NCBI RefSeq assembly: GCF_000686525.1
Contig: NZ_KK365986.1
Location: 133,995 to 197,994 of the forward strand
DNA length: 64,000 nucleotides
Reading direction: 5' to 3'
From: Desulfonatronovibrio hydrogenovorans DSM 9292
GTDB lineage: Bacteria; Desulfobacterota; Desulfovibrionia; Desulfovibrionales; Desulfonatronovibrionaceae
Part shown: in pieces, positions 51,017-60,821 of the stretch
Layout: each line of letters starts with the position of its first letter
How positions within the stretch are numbered: the stretch's first letter is position 1
Position numbers and translations under genes: made by a program
The notes under the pieces: generated by a model
Databases searched by the model: none
What the model saw: only the letters and a program-made list of their open reading frames with translations
What the model was told of the DNA's origin: nothing

Positions 51017-52171
51017 TTAATCAAGCTGAATCGGCGCAGCAACAAACTGTCCATCCTGGACTTTTTTGACAAAAGCGGGCTTGAGGGAGTCTCCTTTTTC
51101 ATTGAAATAGGTCAGCCCGGCGATGCCGTGGTATCCCTTTTCAGGAGAGTTCATGGAAGCCAGGTACTCCCTGATCTTGGCCCGGTCTGCCCCGGCCTCG
51201 GCAATGGCCTGCAGAAGAATCCCTGCTGCATCGTAGGCATTGGCGCTCATCCAGTCCACTTCACGGTCAAAGCGTTCCCTGAAGTTCTGGAGAAAGGCCT
51301 CAGCTTCGCCTTCAGCCACGTCAGGCAAAAATGGTACAGTCAGGTAGGTGTTTTCAGCGGATGATCCGGCCAGGCTGATGTAATCGGCATTGTCAAAGCC
51401 GTCGGCTCCGAATTTGGCCACTTTCATGCCCAGGTTGTCGGCCTGCCCGGCAATGAGAGCGCCTTCAGGGTAGTATCCGGAGATGAACAGGCCATCGGGA
51501 TTGCTGCCGCGAAGTCTGGTCAGCTGAGGATTAAAGTCTGAAGCTCCCTTGATATATGCTTCCTGGCCCACGATATTCAGGCCCAGTTCCCTGGCCTTGT
51601 TGACAAAGGCGTCCTTGAGTCCGATGCCATAGTCGTTGTTTTCATAAAATACAGCAATGTTCTGCAGTTCAAGGACTTCATTGACGTACCTGGCCAGGAA
51701 TTCTCCCTGGTAGTCGTCACGGTAGACAACCCGGAAGGCCCAGGTATTGCCGTTGCGGTCCTTGCTCTGGTCACTGATGGCCACGCTGGTGGCAGTGGGG
51801 GAGATGACCGGAACGCCCTGACGCAGATATGTGGGCAGGGCAGCCAGATGGGCAGATGAGCAGAGATGGCCTACCACGCCGACAATATTCCTGTTCTGGG
51901 CAATGCGCGAGGAAACAGTGGCAGCCTCCCTGGGCTCACACTGTTCGTCCATCCACTCCACCTGGATCTGCTGACCGTTGATTCCGCCCTGGGCGTTGAT
52001 TTCCTCGACTTTAAGGGTGACTCCGGCTCTTACGTTGTCGCCGTAGGCGGCCAGGGCACCTGTAAACGGTGAAGCCACCGCAATCCTGATGGTCTGGGCC
52101 ATGGACGGCGAGCTCAAAAAAAGCACAAGCAAAAAGGCCGTCACAGCCTTGAACCAATTTTTACCACTCAT
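51017..52171 (-). CDS. livK: Branched-chain amino-acid binding protein LivK
   Basis: This 384-aa protein has a signal peptide (about 1-25, ending SMAQ) and a type I periplasmic binding fold: IRIAVASPFTGALAAYGDNVRAG at the start, GVVGHLCSSAHLAALPTY and FRVVYRDDYQGEFLA. It captures leucine/isoleucine/valine or a related amino acid for LivHMGF. It is the first gene of the operon. Confidence 0.93.
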   Translation of the reverse strand: MSGKNWFKAVTAFLLVLFLSSPSMAQTIRIAVASPFTGALAAYGDNVRAGVTLKVEEINAQGGINGQQIQVEWMDEQCEPREAATVSSRIAQNRNIVGVVGHLCSSAHLAALPTYLRQGVPVISPTATSVAISDQSKDRNGNTWAFRVVYRDDYQGEFLARYVNEVLELQNIAVFYENNDYGIGLKDAFVNKARELGLNIVGQEAYIKGASDFNPQLTRLRGSNPDGLFISGYYPEGALIAGQADNLGMKVAKFGADGFDNADYISLAGSSAENTYLTVPFLPDVAEGEAEAFLQNFRERFDREVDWMSANAYDAAGILLQAIAEAGADRAKIREYLASMNSPEKGYHGIAGLTYFNEKGDSLKPAFVKKVQDGQFVAAPIQLD

Positions 52172-52321
52172 TTCAACCTCCTGAGAAAAAGTTGTACTTA
52201 AAAAGAATTAAGAAGCCGGACAAGACACATTTTTGTCAAGAGGTTATTGTAAAGAAGACAGGTCTGTTAATCAAGACCTGACAGGTAAAAAATTTAAGCA
52301 GGGATATAAGGGGGATGAAAT

Positions 52322-52347
52322 CCGGGGGAAGCCAATGGTTCCCCCGG
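52322..52347 (-). terminator. Hairpin after the 116-aa gene
   Basis: A perfect 9-bp stem CCGGGGGAA (52322-52330) with TTCCCCCGG (52339-52347) lies just after the 116-aa minus-strand gene. Only a short ATTT follows, so termination may be partial. Confidence 0.6.
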
Positions 52348-52356
52348 CACTAAAGG

Positions 52357-52707
52357 TCAGCCTTTTTTATTGAGGTATGAACTGAACATGGGGGTGATGG
52401 ATGAGCATTTTTTGTAGCCGGTCAATCTCTGGTTTTCGCCTTTGACCCTTTTTAATTCTTCCCTGAGGGTTCCGTGCAGTTTTCTGGCTGAGTCAGTCAG
52501 CTGAAACTGCATTTTCTGCAGCTTCTTCAGTTTTTCAGTAAACTGCTCAGGCCGGGCCGAGGAGCTGGAAGAAAAAAGCTCGTCAAATATTTTTGCCCGT
52601 TCTTCAGCCAGTTCATGGGCCTGTTCAATGTCTTCCTCCTCAAGGCTGGCCAGTTCTCTGCAGCTTAAATCATAGGCCAGGTCGAGTCGGGCTGATGCGT
52701 TGTTCAT
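52357..52707 (-). CDS. Helical small protein, FlgN/FliT-like at best
   Basis: This 116-aa protein is predicted helical throughout (DLAYDLSCRELASLEEEDIEQAHELAEERAKIF, FTEKLKKLQKMQFQLTD), with a Ser-rich break in the middle. It has no signal peptide. The pattern resembles flagellar export chaperones of the FlgN/FliT type, but no diagnostic motif is present. AAGGAGA precedes the ATG. It follows another small soluble protein in the same direction. Confidence 0.55.
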   Translation of the reverse strand: MNNASARLDLAYDLSCRELASLEEEDIEQAHELAEERAKIFDELFSSSSSARPEQFTEKLKKLQKMQFQLTDSARKLHGTLREELKRVKGENQRLTGYKKCSSITPMFSSYLNKKG

Positions 52708-52775
52708 GGGATCTCCTTCCAGGGATTTCTTAATGGGTGGCTGAGTAGTTGGGCTGTCCTGGCAGGACAGGACCC

Positions 52776-52825
52776 GGACCAGTGGGTTTGAGTCCCTTTT
52801 GCTTAAGGGCTGGTCCTGTTTTTTT
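52776..52825 (+). terminator. Hairpin with T run between two minus-strand genes
   Basis: Arms GGACCAG (52776-52782) and CTGGTCC (52810-52816) are followed on the plus strand by TGTTTTTTT. No plus-strand gene ends here, so it might limit antisense transcription or act in both directions after the 199-aa gene. Confidence 0.5.
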
Positions 52826-53424
52826 CAGGCTACCCCCCGCAGTTCTTCCCTTATTTCAGAAACGATTTTTTTCCAGTTTTCAACCAGGGGCAGGAATTCA
52901 TACTCAATGAGATCGGACAGGAGGATCCAGTCCTCGTTTTCCTGGACCTCGATCATTTCGGTGAACAGCTCGGAAAGCCTTTCCACGCCTTTTTCCATAC
53001 GCTGGTTATTTTTCAGCTGAAATTCCTCTTTGAGTACGCTGACCATGCCCATGAAGTCCCTGGTGACCTCAAGAAGATCCTGGTACATGTCCAGGGCTTC
53101 AGCGTCGTCGGCCTGGCGGAAGAATTCAGCAACCTGCTTTCCGCCTTTGGACATGAGGGTTATGACCTTGTAAAGTTCACGGGTGATGTTGATGGCCATG
53201 TCCGTGGTGTCCATGGTCCGGATTTCCACCTTGTTTATCTCCCCGGTTTCAAGGTCTTCTGCCTGGTGCGGATAAATTTCTGAAAAGGCCTCGTCATCGA
53301 CCAGGACGTCGGTGACTATGCGCTTGTTCATCTGGTCCTCTTCCATGACATTGACGAGCAGATCCTCAAGGTTGTTAAAGTTCTTGATGCTGAGATCGCT
53401 TGTTTTACCGTCTATTACGATCAT
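52825..53424 (-). CDS. Helical soluble protein, function unknown
   Basis: This 199-aa acidic protein begins with a short alpha/beta stretch (VIDGKTSDLSIKNFNNLEDLLVNVME) followed by long helices. It carries no signal peptide or catalytic motif that I recognise. AGGAGG precedes the ATG. It shares direction with the 116-aa gene downstream and may form a pair with it. A flagellar or chemotaxis-linked role is possible by analogy only. Confidence 0.55.
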   Translation of the reverse strand: MIVIDGKTSDLSIKNFNNLEDLLVNVMEEDQMNKRIVTDVLVDDEAFSEIYPHQAEDLETGEINKVEIRTMDTTDMAINITRELYKVITLMSKGGKQVAEFFRQADDAEALDMYQDLLEVTRDFMGMVSVLKEEFQLKNNQRMEKGVERLSELFTEMIEVQENEDWILLSDLIEYEFLPLVENWKKIVSEIREELRGVA

Positions 53425-53643
53425 TCTGACCTCCTGTAGTCATTGGGCTTAAATTTGATATGGGAAAATTTTGTCTATCCAACAGGGTTTGAAGGGTTTT
53501 ATACAATATGTGTGCCAGGATTATTTAGCCAGACATCCTGAACATGTTTGAACAGGGAAAAGACTTTCAGCCGGATGCAGGGCAGGATGGCAGCAGTCCC
53601 GGGTAAGGCTGGGACCGGGATGAACAGCAAAAGAAAATGGTTG

Positions 53644-55218
53644 TTATGAATGGTTCAGAAAACTTTGCATATTTTCCAGGAGCAGATGGTAAGCGCGGCA
53701 GAGGTCGGCTATCTGGTCCAGGTCGGTTGATGCGGCCTGGCTCTGATAAGTCCAGAGCATGCCCAGAACCGGAAAGTGAGGGCTTTGGGCCAGTTCGCGG
53801 CTCAGCTTCTGCCAGGTGGTCAGAAATCTTTTTTTGAGCAGGGAGACAGCCGTTTTTTTCAGGACAGAGGCCTGTTCCATGGCCAGGTTGAGCAGGGGAA
53901 GCAGCTCACTGATCCGGGTGGTGACCTCCTGGCAGAAATCCGGTCCGGGTCTCATGGTCTGATCCGGGAAGGTCAGGGGGTGACCATCCAGAAAGAGGCG
54001 GTAGAAGTGGCTCTGGACAGCCATCCATCTGGAATAATCATTCCAGGCGGAATCGTTCATGGGCTTTAGCCTGAACCAGCCATCTTTGATGGAGGTTTCC
54101 CGGATCCTGGCCTGATCTGTTGCAAGGCATGGCCATTTTTTTTCCAGCCTGAACCGGTTCAGTATCCTGAAAACCAGATCCGCTGAGATGGTCTGTCTGC
54201 AGGCCAGGTCATTCTGGCACTGGTGGGAAAAAGAGCAGGGATGGCATTTAATCTCCGGCTCCAGACACAGACAGCCGTCCAGATAAGGTCCGGTATCCCA
54301 GGGCTGGGCAGTGGCCAGGAAAAAAGAGATGCTTTTGATGCCAAGTCCGGCTGCCAGGTGCAGGGTCCCGGTGTCGTTGGTTACCAAAAGCCCTGTGCAG
54401 ACCAGGGCGGCAGACAGCTCATCCAGATCGGTGCGTCCGATGAGATTGACCAGAGACTGCTTTGAAAGATCCTGGTATCTGCGGCCAAGATCCTGTTCAT
54501 TTTCCGAACCCAGAAGAACCGGACAGATGTTCAGCTCCTTTACCAGCCTGTCTCCCAGCCGGGCGAAATTTTTTACTGGCCAGCGCCGCCTGCTGTCGCT
54601 GGCTCCCAGCTGAAAAGCCATGTACCCGGAAAAAGAGCGGCTGCCCGATGCCCTGGCAAGATTTTCGGCCATGGCATTGACCAGGCCCGGGTCAGGCTTT
54701 TTGACCCTGAGTCTGATCCGGTCCGGGCTGAGATGGGCAGCCCGGACAAACATGTCAGTGACATTAAAGGGGCTGCATCCTCTGTGGGCTGAAGATGCCT
54801 GGAGAAAAGCGGCCCAATTGCCGGAATAGCAGCCATAGCCCATTTCATCCAGGAAAAACCCCCGTAATTCGCCGGACCGGACAAGACTGGTCAGGAGCCT
54901 GGAGCTGACTGAGGGGGTCAGGTTGACGGCCACGTCAAATTTTTGGCTGGAGATCATCCCCTGGGCCCACCTTTCAAGTTCGGCCACCGCCTTGATCCAG
55001 GATGCGTCGGTAAGGGCCAGGATCTTAGCTCCGGGCAGGGGGCGGATGTAGTCTGCATCTTTAAGGAGCCTGGCTGCAGCAGCAAAATTTTCCAGACAGA
55101 CAAGGTGGGTGGTGTATCCCTGTTTTTTAAGCCAGGTCAAAACCGGCTGGCTCTGGATGAGGTCCCCGAATCTGGTCAGGTTTAGAATAAGGGCTTTTCT
55201 GGGGCAGGGTTGATTCAT
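53644..55218 (-). CDS. Glycosyltransferase family 9 (heptosyltransferase-like)
   Basis: This 524-aa protein has a GT9 fold in the first about 350 residues: ALILNLTRFGDLIQSQPVL at the N-terminus, QLGASDSRRRWPVKNFARL and the nucleotide-sugar site VTNDTGTLHLAAGLG. GT9 enzymes add heptose or related sugars to the lipopolysaccharide core. The last about 170 residues form a helical extension not found in ordinary WaaC/WaaF. A Cys-rich patch (CLCLEPEIKCHPCSFSHQCQND) resembles the Cys cluster of some GT9 members. Confidence 0.88.
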   Translation of the reverse strand: MNQPCPRKALILNLTRFGDLIQSQPVLTWLKKQGYTTHLVCLENFAAAARLLKDADYIRPLPGAKILALTDASWIKAVAELERWAQGMISSQKFDVAVNLTPSVSSRLLTSLVRSGELRGFFLDEMGYGCYSGNWAAFLQASSAHRGCSPFNVTDMFVRAAHLSPDRIRLRVKKPDPGLVNAMAENLARASGSRSFSGYMAFQLGASDSRRRWPVKNFARLGDRLVKELNICPVLLGSENEQDLGRRYQDLSKQSLVNLIGRTDLDELSAALVCTGLLVTNDTGTLHLAAGLGIKSISFFLATAQPWDTGPYLDGCLCLEPEIKCHPCSFSHQCQNDLACRQTISADLVFRILNRFRLEKKWPCLATDQARIRETSIKDGWFRLKPMNDSAWNDYSRWMAVQSHFYRLFLDGHPLTFPDQTMRPGPDFCQEVTTRISELLPLLNLAMEQASVLKKTAVSLLKKRFLTTWQKLSRELAQSPHFPVLGMLWTYQSQAASTDLDQIADLCRAYHLLLENMQSFLNHS

Positions 55219-55302
55219 CTCAGGTCTGGATTCCTGGTACAGCTTTTTAAAATATTGTCCGGGCCGGTTAAATACTGTCTGACAGGCCGGACAGCCTCTG
55301 GT

Positions 55303-57600
55303 TTATTTTTTCAGCATTATCCGGCCGTATACGGCCTGGCCCAGGGAAATGCAGGCGTCGCTGGGCGGAAGCAGCCTGTGGGTCAGGACCTTGAACCCCC
55401 TGGACTGGAGACCGGTCCATAACAGGTTGTGCAGGGTGATGTTCTGCAGGACCCCGCCACTTAAGCCCAGGGTTTTGATGCCGGTCTGCCGGGCTGCCAT
55501 GGAAGCCCATTTGCAAATCCCGTGCGCAAGGGAAAGGTGAAAGCGCCGGCTGATTTTCTCCGGACTGGTTCCCGAACGCAGGTCATCAAGGACTCTGGAG
55601 AAAAGTCCCAGGGTGTCCAGGACCAGCAGGCCGTCCTGGTCCGAGACTTCCACCGGATAGACGGTTTGATCACTAAAGTCCTGGATCTTTTCCAGGATGA
55701 TGGCTCCCTGGCCTTCATAATTTATGGATTCCACCAGCCCAAGAAGAGCGCTGACTGCATCAAACAGCCGGCCGCAGCCTGTGGACAGGGGCGCGTTGAT
55801 GTTCTGGTTGAGCATCTTGCGGACAATAATCTCCTGGTTTTTAAATTTTTTCTGCCAGGGCAGAAAATCCTGGTCCAGGGCTCCCAGCTGATGCAAAAAA
55901 CTCAAGGCGATGCGCCAAGGCTCTTCAATGGCCTTTTCTCCACCGGGCAGGGCCACCGGAGAGAAAGACCCCAGTCTTTCCATGGAGGGCAGAGTGTTAT
56001 CCACCACAAGCAGCTCTCCTCCCCACAGGGTCCGGTCCGGGCCTAGTCCTGTGCCGTCAATGGCCAGGCCCAGACAAGGCCCGTCATGCCGGTTTTCAGC
56101 CATAACTGAAAAAATATGGGCAAAGTGGTGCTGCAGGGTGAAAACCGGAAGTCCGGACTCATCCCGGGCATATCTGGAGCTCAGGTAATCCGGATGGAGA
56201 TCACAGACCACTGCCTGGGGCCTGGTTTTAAGGATATCCTGGAAATGGCTGATGGTTTCCAGGAAAAAATCATAGGTTTCAAGATTTTTCAGGTCACCGA
56301 TGTGCTGGGATACAAAAGCCTGGTCTTTTTTGGTCAGGCAGATGGTGTTTTTGAGCTCCGGTCCGGTTCCCAGGATGGAAGGTCCCTGGCTGGACAAAAA
56401 GACCGGAGAAGGAGTGTACCCTCTGGCCCGGCGAAAGAAATGGGTTCCAGCTTGGGATGCGCTCAAAACAGAATCATCACAGCGGATCAGTATATCCCGG
56501 TTGTGCAGGAGAAACAGGTCGGCAATGGGCTCCAGCCGGTTCAGGGCCTCCCGGTTGCCCAGGCTGATGGGTTCTGAACTGAAATTGCCCGAGGTCATGA
56601 CCAGAGCCTGGATCAGGTCACTGGGGGCCAATTCTTTCAGGTGGTAAAAAAGGATCATGTGCAAAGGGGTATAGGGAAGCATGATCCCCAGGGTGCTGGT
56701 GTCCGGAGACAAACTGGAACTCAGGACAGTTTCGAACTTCCGGGTCAGGATTATTATGGGCCGGGCCGGGCTGGTCAGAAGTTTTTCCTGTTCCTGATCT
56801 ATGTGTCCAACTTTCCGGGCAGTATCCAGGTCAGCCACCATCACGGCCAGGGATTTATCCGGCCGGTTTTTTCTTGTGCGCAGCTCCTGAACGCTGTGGT
56901 CCTGGCAGGCATCACAGATGAGATGAAATCCCCCCAGGCCTTTGGCTGCCACTATTTTCCCGGCCTGGATGGCCCGGGCAGCCATACTAATGGCCTGATC
57001 CCCTTTGACAAGCTGGTTTCCCTGCTTATCAGTAAGCCACACTTCAGGCCCGCACCGGACACAGGCATTGGGCTGGGCATGAAAGCGCCGGTCCATGGGG
57101 TCGTTGTATTCGGCCAGACAATCCTGGCACATGGCAAAACAGGCCATGGAGGTCATGGGCCGATCATAGGGTATGGACCTGGTTATGGTCAGTCTGGGGC
57201 CGCAATTGGTGCAATTGATGAATGGATAAAGAAACCTTCTGTCCCGGGGATTCAGCAGCTCCTGTTCACAGTCAGGACAGATGGCTGCGTCAGGACTGAT
57301 GAGGACCTGATGCTCACCCTGACCAGAGCTGGGGGTGATAAAGAAACCTTCTGCACCGGCTGCGGGTTCCAGGTCAATGGTCCTGACATGGGTGATTTCA
57401 GCCAGGGGAGGCTGTCTGGTGGTCAGGCTGGACCGGAATTTTTCCAGACTCGGACCTGGTCCCTGGACTTCGATGACAACCCCCAGTTCATTGTTGGAGA
57501 CCTGGCCGGCAAGCCCGTGTTCCGTGGCCAGACGAAAGACAAAGGGTCTGAATCCTACTCCCTGGACCCGGCCGTTGACAATGAATTTTATTCGTTTCAT
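55303..57600 (-). CDS. hypF: Carbamoyltransferase HypF
   Basis: The protein is 765 aa from the ATG at 57600; in-frame starts up to 57639 are possible and none has a good ribosome site. Domains in order are acylphosphatase (GRVQGVGFRPFVFRLA), two zinc fingers (CPDCEQEL to CTNCGP and CQDCLAEY to CVRCGP), a YrdC-like domain (KGLGGFHLICDA) and a Kae1-like domain (DLHPDYLSSRYA, HHFAHI, GTGLGPDRTLWGGE). It makes the carbamoyl precursor of the cyanide ligands of NiFe hydrogenases. No other hyp gene is in the window. Confidence 0.95.
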   Translation of the reverse strand: MKRIKFIVNGRVQGVGFRPFVFRLATEHGLAGQVSNNELGVVIEVQGPGPSLEKFRSSLTTRQPPLAEITHVRTIDLEPAAGAEGFFITPSSGQGEHQVLISPDAAICPDCEQELLNPRDRRFLYPFINCTNCGPRLTITRSIPYDRPMTSMACFAMCQDCLAEYNDPMDRRFHAQPNACVRCGPEVWLTDKQGNQLVKGDQAISMAARAIQAGKIVAAKGLGGFHLICDACQDHSVQELRTRKNRPDKSLAVMVADLDTARKVGHIDQEQEKLLTSPARPIIILTRKFETVLSSSLSPDTSTLGIMLPYTPLHMILFYHLKELAPSDLIQALVMTSGNFSSEPISLGNREALNRLEPIADLFLLHNRDILIRCDDSVLSASQAGTHFFRRARGYTPSPVFLSSQGPSILGTGPELKNTICLTKKDQAFVSQHIGDLKNLETYDFFLETISHFQDILKTRPQAVVCDLHPDYLSSRYARDESGLPVFTLQHHFAHIFSVMAENRHDGPCLGLAIDGTGLGPDRTLWGGELLVVDNTLPSMERLGSFSPVALPGGEKAIEEPWRIALSFLHQLGALDQDFLPWQKKFKNQEIIVRKMLNQNINAPLSTGCGRLFDAVSALLGLVESINYEGQGAIILEKIQDFSDQTVYPVEVSDQDGLLVLDTLGLFSRVLDDLRSGTSPEKISRRFHLSLAHGICKWASMAARQTGIKTLGLSGGVLQNITLHNLLWTGLQSRGFKVLTHRLLPPSDACISLGQAVYGRIMLKK

Positions 57601-57782
57601 TCTATATTGTTTGAGCATAATGTTTGAATTGAGGACCATCTCCCAGTCCGCCAGACCCAGCCTAAGTCATGGCCCGGTCATGAAGCAAGCAAAAAAGACA
57701 GGGTGGGCCATTCCCTGCAGGGACCGGGGCAACCTGCCCGGACAAGACCAGGTTAACCTTTTACCGGACAGTTGATCCAGCC

Positions 57783-60530
57783 ATGAAAGAATACATATCA
57801 GTAACAGGAGCCAGGCATCACAACCTGAAGTCCATTTCCCTGGACATACCAAGGCACAGTCTGGTGGTCATCTGCGGACCATCCGGCTCTGGCAAGTCCA
57901 CCCTGGCCTTTGACATCATCTATGCCGAGGGTCAGAGGCGCTATGTTGAGTCCCTGTCAGCCTATGCCAGGCAGTTTCTGCCCCAGCTGGACAAGCCTCA
58001 GGTGGACAAGATCGAAGGACTTTCTCCGGCCATTTCCATTGAGCAGCACTCCATGTCCCGCAATCCGCGCTCCACTGTGGGCACAGTGACCGAAATATAT
58101 GATTTTCTCCGGGTGTTCTTTGCCAGACTGGGCCAGCCCATCTGCCCTGAATGCCAACGGGAGATCACAGCCCAGTCCTCCTCCAGGATTATTGACGATA
58201 TCATCAACCTGGAACCAGGAACCAGGTTTATGATCCTCAGCCCCTTAGTGGAGAACAAAAAAGGCACCCATCTTGAGCTGTTGAAAAAGCTCAAGGCCCA
58301 GGGTTTTGCCCGGGTCAGGATCAATGGACAGGTCACTCCCCTGGAGCCGTTGCCTGAGCTGGACAAGAACCGGCGCCATTCCATGGATCTTGTGGTGGAC
58401 CGGCTCATTCTTAAATCCGGGATCCGCAAGAGGCTGGCTGATTCGGTTGAACTGGCCCTGAGTCTGTCATCCGGAATTCTAAAGGTCTCGGTCATTGATG
58501 GAGAAGAGATCTTTTTCAGCACTGAGGCGGTCTGCCCGGAATGCAGGATATCCATGCCCAGGCCCAGCCCTCAGCTTTTTTCCTTTAACAGCCCCCAGGG
58601 AGCCTGTGCCCAATGCTCGGGTATCGGCAGTGTGGACTACTTTGAACCGGAACTCATAGCTCCCAACAAGGGTCTGTCCCTGAATCAGGGGGCGGTTATT
58701 CCCTGGAAAAATCCCAAAATCCTGTCCAGATATGAAAGGGATCTGAAAAAGCTGGGCCAAAAGTTCGGCTTTAATCTGAATACTCCATTAGCTGAATATT
58801 CTCCCCAGGGGTTGGAGGCACTTTTTGCTGGAGATGAAGACCTGGGTTTCAGCGGAGTCCTGGCTCTGCTTGAGCAAGGCTACGGGTTCGGCCATATCTG
58901 GCGCGATGAACTGTCCAGGTTCAGGCAGGCCAGACCCTGCCCTCAATGTCAGGGAGCCAGGCTCAGACCTGAGTCTCTGGCCGTCTATGTCCGGGATATG
59001 AATATCCGGGATTTTACCAGTCTGCCTATTGCCAGGGCCCTGGAGTGGCTGGAGAAATTGAAATTCAGAGAGCTGGAAAAAAAGATCGCTGGTCCTCTTG
59101 TCCGGGAGCTGAGCCACAGACTGAAGTTCCTGGTTAATGTGGGTCTTGACTACATCAGTCTGGCCAGGAACATGTCCACCCTGTCCGGAGGAGAGGCTCA
59201 GAGGATCAGGCTGGCTGGACAGCTGGGATCGGGCCTGGTGGGTGTGACGTATGTCCTGGACGAACCCAGCATCGGTCTTCATCCCAGGGATAATGACCGG
59301 CTGATTAGCACCCTGCGCCAGCTGCAGAGCAGGGGAAATACGGTTTTGGTGGTGGAACATGACGAAGCCACCATCAGGTCGGCTGATCATGTCCTGGAGC
59401 TTGGCCCGGGGTCCGGGGCCCTGGGGGGTGAGATTGTTTTTCAGGGGGACGTGGCCGGGATGCTCCAGGCGGACAGCTCCCTGACCGGAAAGTACCTGCG
59501 CAAGGATCTGACCATCCCCAGACCGGTCAGCAGAAGAAAGCTTGCCCAGTCCATAATCCTGACCGGAATAAGGACCAATAACCTCCAGAATATTGACTTT
59601 GAGCTTCCCCTGAAAGGTCTGGTGGTGGTCACCGGGGTGTCCGGCTCAGGTAAAAGTTCTCTGGTGGTTGATTCTTTGTACAAACACCTGGCCCTGGCCA
59701 GGGGGCTCAAAGTGGATAATCCCGGGCTCATCAGCTCCATCAGCGGAGCCGGGCAGATAGAGAAGATTGTTGCCATTGACCAGTCTCCCATCGGCCGGAC
59801 CCCCAGATCCAATCCAGCCACCTATACCAAGGTCTTTGATGAAATAAGGAAGATCTTTGCCCAGACCGTGGAATCCAGAAAACGGGGATACAAGCCCGGC
59901 CGGTTCAGCTTTAATGTCCGGGGGGGGCGGTGTGAATCCTGCCGGGGAGACGGTCAGATCCAGGTGGAGATGCATTTTCTGCCTGATATCTATGTGACCT
60001 GCGAGGTGTGCGAAGGCAAGAGATACAACCGGGAGACCCTGGATGTGGAGTACAAGGGGTTGAATATTTCCCAGGTCCTGGATCTGTCAGTGCGGCAGGC
60101 CAGGGAATTCTTCAAGAGTTACTCCATCCTGGAGAGGAAACTGGGCATTCTGGAGGAGGTCGGCCTGGAGTACCTGAGACTGGGCCAGCCAGCCACCACC
60201 CTGTCCGGGGGGGAGGCTCAAAGGATCAAGATTTCCAGGGAATTGAGCAAAAAGAGCCTGCCCGGGACCCTGTACATCCTGGATGAGCCCACCACAGGCC
60301 TGCACACCCACGAGGTGGGCAAGCTGATTCAGGTCCTGAACAGGCTGGTGGACAAGGGGGCAAGCATCGTGGTCATTGAGCACAACCTTGATGTTGTGGC
60401 CTGCGCTGACTATGTTGTGGACCTGGGTCCGGGAGGGGGTGAAAACGGTGGCCGGATAGTGGCCCGGGGCACTCCAGAGGAGATCCGGGATAACCCGGAT
60501 TCAGTCACAGGCCGGTATCTGGAACTATAG
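57783..60530 (+). CDS. uvrA: Excinuclease ABC subunit UvrA
   Basis: This 915-aa protein has two ABC ATPase halves: Walker A GPSGSGKST and GVSGSGKSS, with two LSGGEAQRI signatures and two DEP Walker B segments. The zinc module is present (CRGDG, CEVCEGKRYN). It finds bulky DNA damage with UvrB. It is divergent from hypF with a 180-bp gap. Confidence 0.97.
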   Translation: MKEYISVTGARHHNLKSISLDIPRHSLVVICGPSGSGKSTLAFDIIYAEGQRRYVESLSAYARQFLPQLDKPQVDKIEGLSPAISIEQHSMSRNPRSTVGTVTEIYDFLRVFFARLGQPICPECQREITAQSSSRIIDDIINLEPGTRFMILSPLVENKKGTHLELLKKLKAQGFARVRINGQVTPLEPLPELDKNRRHSMDLVVDRLILKSGIRKRLADSVELALSLSSGILKVSVIDGEEIFFSTEAVCPECRISMPRPSPQLFSFNSPQGACAQCSGIGSVDYFEPELIAPNKGLSLNQGAVIPWKNPKILSRYERDLKKLGQKFGFNLNTPLAEYSPQGLEALFAGDEDLGFSGVLALLEQGYGFGHIWRDELSRFRQARPCPQCQGARLRPESLAVYVRDMNIRDFTSLPIARALEWLEKLKFRELEKKIAGPLVRELSHRLKFLVNVGLDYISLARNMSTLSGGEAQRIRLAGQLGSGLVGVTYVLDEPSIGLHPRDNDRLISTLRQLQSRGNTVLVVEHDEATIRSADHVLELGPGSGALGGEIVFQGDVAGMLQADSSLTGKYLRKDLTIPRPVSRRKLAQSIILTGIRTNNLQNIDFELPLKGLVVVTGVSGSGKSSLVVDSLYKHLALARGLKVDNPGLISSISGAGQIEKIVAIDQSPIGRTPRSNPATYTKVFDEIRKIFAQTVESRKRGYKPGRFSFNVRGGRCESCRGDGQIQVEMHFLPDIYVTCEVCEGKRYNRETLDVEYKGLNISQVLDLSVRQAREFFKSYSILERKLGILEEVGLEYLRLGQPATTLSGGEAQRIKISRELSKKSLPGTLYILDEPTTGLHTHEVGKLIQVLNRLVDKGASIVVIEHNLDVVACADYVVDLGPGGGENGGRIVARGTPEEIRDNPDSVTGRYLEL

Positions 60531-60692
60531 TTTTCTGTTCTTTCCTTTCTGGGCTGCCATCCGGGTCAGCACGGCCAGAAGGCCGCAGAGGATGCCTAAA
60601 AAGAGGGCCCGGATAGGTTCCATGCCGAACCAGGTGGCAATGAGGCCTACTGATCCGCCCAGCACGATCCCCCTGATATATGGATTGTTCAT
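60525..60692 (-). CDS. 55-aa small membrane protein
   Basis: This short gene has CAGGAGA before its ATG. The protein has two hydrophobic segments (about 8-22 and 27-43, GIVLGGSVGLIATWFGM and ALFLGILCGLLAVLT) and a basic tail. It is convergent with uvrA and overlaps its end by 3 bp. I do not recognise the family. Confidence 0.7.
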   Translation of the reverse strand: MNNPYIRGIVLGGSVGLIATWFGMEPIRALFLGILCGLLAVLTRMAAQKGKNRKL

Positions 60693-60821
60693 TGTTTTCT
60701 CCTGAGTTATAAGTTCTTCAGCCGGTCCCGGTTGGAGTCAGGCCTTGGTTTATCTTCCTGATTTAGTAATGCAGACCAGTTATCACAGTTAAAACCGGCC
60801 AATGTTCTTGGGATAAAGATC

